Shown here: positions 63,319 through 64,000 of the stretch, piece after piece
How positions within the stretch are numbered: the stretch's first letter is position 1
Layout: each line of letters begins with the position of its first letter
Origin: Ilyomonas sp963790435
Lineage (GTDB): Bacteria > Bacteroidota > Bacteroidia > Chitinophagales > Chitinophagaceae
Direction: 5' to 3'
NCBI GenBank assembly: GCA_963790435.1
Contig: CAWBOI010000003.1
Span: forward strand, 124,001-188,000
Length of the DNA stretch: 64,000 nucleotides
The notes under the pieces: model-generated
Seen by the model: the letters and a program-made list of their open reading frames with translations, nothing else
The model's database searches: none
Told to the model about the DNA's origin: nothing
Position numbers and translations under genes: made by a program

Positions 63319-63474
63319 AGAGGTTTTTGTTTATGCTGGAATTTTGAAAATATGAAAGCGTAAAGTTTGACTTGTAATACGGCAAATACAATAACTAATT
63401 TGTAGTAGTGGGATGATTGGCTAACAAATGAAGCTGGCTGAAATATAGACAAAAACAAACCCTTCCCTCCTTTG

Positions 63475-63534
63475 CTTCTTGTATCTTGAACCTTATTTCT
63501 TGTACCGTGATTCTTGTTCCTTGTATCTTGCTTC
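63475..63534. repeat. Degenerate TTGTATCTTG-type direct repeats
   Basis: Between two minus-strand genes, blocks such as CTTGTATCTTG, CTTGTACCGTG, CTTGTTCCTTGTATCTTG recur about every 12-20 bases. A similar block (CCCTTGCACCTTGAAACTT) lies near 38270-38290 ahead of mfd. Confidence 0.5.
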
Positions 63535-64000
63535 CTACTCTTTCATCCATTTGTTTTTGTACGCCAGTTGTATCATTTGCGCTTTGGAGGTAATGTGCAG
63601 TTTCTGGTAGATATTGGCAATGTGTTTTCGTACCGTATGAACGCTTAAATCCAGTTCCGAAGCTACGCGTTTGGCATCCCAGCCATGCGTGGTGAATTGT
63701 AAAATTTCTTTTTCTCTATCCGACAACAATTCGTGTGTTGTTTCGCCTTTTGGTGCTTTGCTTTGCGGTATTACCACCTGCGCCTGAGCCAGTATAGCAA
63801 AAGCTTTGCGGGCAATGCCAGGACTCATGGGCGCGCCTCCAAACTGCATCACGTTAGTAATGGCATCGGCTACAGATTGTGCGCCTTCATCTTTTAATAA
63901 ATAGCCATTGGCGCCGGCTTTTATGGCTTCAAACAATTTATCATCATCATCAAACACGGTAAGCACAATGCACACAATATTTGGATACAACGCCTTGCTG
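63535..64000 (-). CDS. NarL/FixJ (LuxR-type) response regulator, N-terminus outside the window
   Basis: The frame is open to the window edge, so the receiver start is missing. The visible receiver end reads YPNIVCIVLTVFDDDDKLFEAIKAGANGYLLKDEG, with Thr and Lys switch residues in LTVF and LLKDE. The LuxR HTH follows: LLSDREKEILQFTTHGWDAKRVASELDLSVHTVRKHIANIYQKLHI. The internal Met-like start at 63990 is a TTG inside the conserved receiver, not the true start. The phosphoacceptor Asp lies outside. The partner kinase is not in view. Confidence 0.88.
   Translation of the reverse strand, partial: SKALYPNIVCIVLTVFDDDDKLFEAIKAGANGYLLKDEGAQSVADAITNVMQFGGAPMSPGIARKAFAILAQAQVVIPQSKAPKGETTHELLSDREKEILQFTTHGWDAKRVASELDLSVHTVRKHIANIYQKLHITSKAQMIQLAYKNKWMKE

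Overview
The window reads as a chromosomal segment of a Bacteroidota bacterium, most likely of the Chitinophagaceae or a close relative. The signs are T9SS type A C-terminal sorting domains on two secreted proteins, Bacteroidota-type -7 promoter boxes (TAnnTTTG) ahead of several genes, no consistent Shine-Dalgarno sequences, TonB-dependent receptors, and families typical of the phylum (UpxY antiterminator, DUF4293, DUF983, head GIN domain, long IspH, Rho with an acidic insert). The family-level assignment is inference. I see no prophage, plasmid, CRISPR or insertion sequence with a transposase.

Layout. 1-2.4 kb: the end of a thioredoxin-like gene, an aldo/keto reductase and three small genes. 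2.4-12.6 kb (minus strand): an extracellular or capsular polysaccharide locus, transcribed from a Wza-like export lipoprotein through a Wzc-type tyrosine autokinase, an UpxY/NusG-like antiterminator, GDP-fucose synthesis (fcl, gmd), three glycosyltransferases and a Wzy/WaaL-like membrane protein. 13.3-17.2 kb: the haem operon hemA-hemC-hemD-hemE. 17.4-29.1 kb: housekeeping and hypothetical genes, including metK, a one-domain GT5 protein, a DUF486 membrane protein, a C45-like lipoprotein hydrolase, an S9 peptidase, a radical SAM protein and a 2H phosphoesterase. 29.1-32.2 kb: a cobalamin riboswitch, a BtuB-type receptor and a MarC-family protein. 32.75-34.6 kb: a long PurF-type amidotransferase. 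34.66-38.15 kb (minus): an S41 peptidase followed by a LytS/LytR-type two-component pair that is broken by about six frameshifts. 38.3-47 kb: mfd, DUF4293, a tiny T9SS cargo protein, ffh and a GH78 alpha-L-rhamnosidase. 47.3-53 kb: initiator tRNA, a head GIN domain protein, a TPP riboswitch with a thiamine-type TonB receptor, and an M1 peptidase. 53.3-58.5 kb: rho, murF, DUF983, ispH. 58.6-64 kb: a methyltransferase, a 1177-residue T9SS-secreted repeat protein and a truncated LuxR-type response regulator.

Working together: the polysaccharide locus holds export, polymerisation control, a fucose donor pathway and transferases, enough to suggest a fucose-containing surface polymer. The two vitamin riboswitches each control an outer-membrane receptor, so vitamin B12 and thiamine (or precursor) uptake are repressed by their own products. 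The S41 peptidase and broken two-component pair look like a decaying operon.

The most interesting unexplained signal is in the non-coding DNA. A short motif, TTTG(T/G)TTTTG(C/T)C followed by an AT-rich tail, recurs about twenty times on both strands, often just after stop codons and also inside genes. There are several palindromic repeat families as well. One lies in frame inside mfd, one decorates both riboswitches, and one sits over the shared control region between the B12 receptor and a divergent gene. No clearly new enzymatic or defence system is visible.
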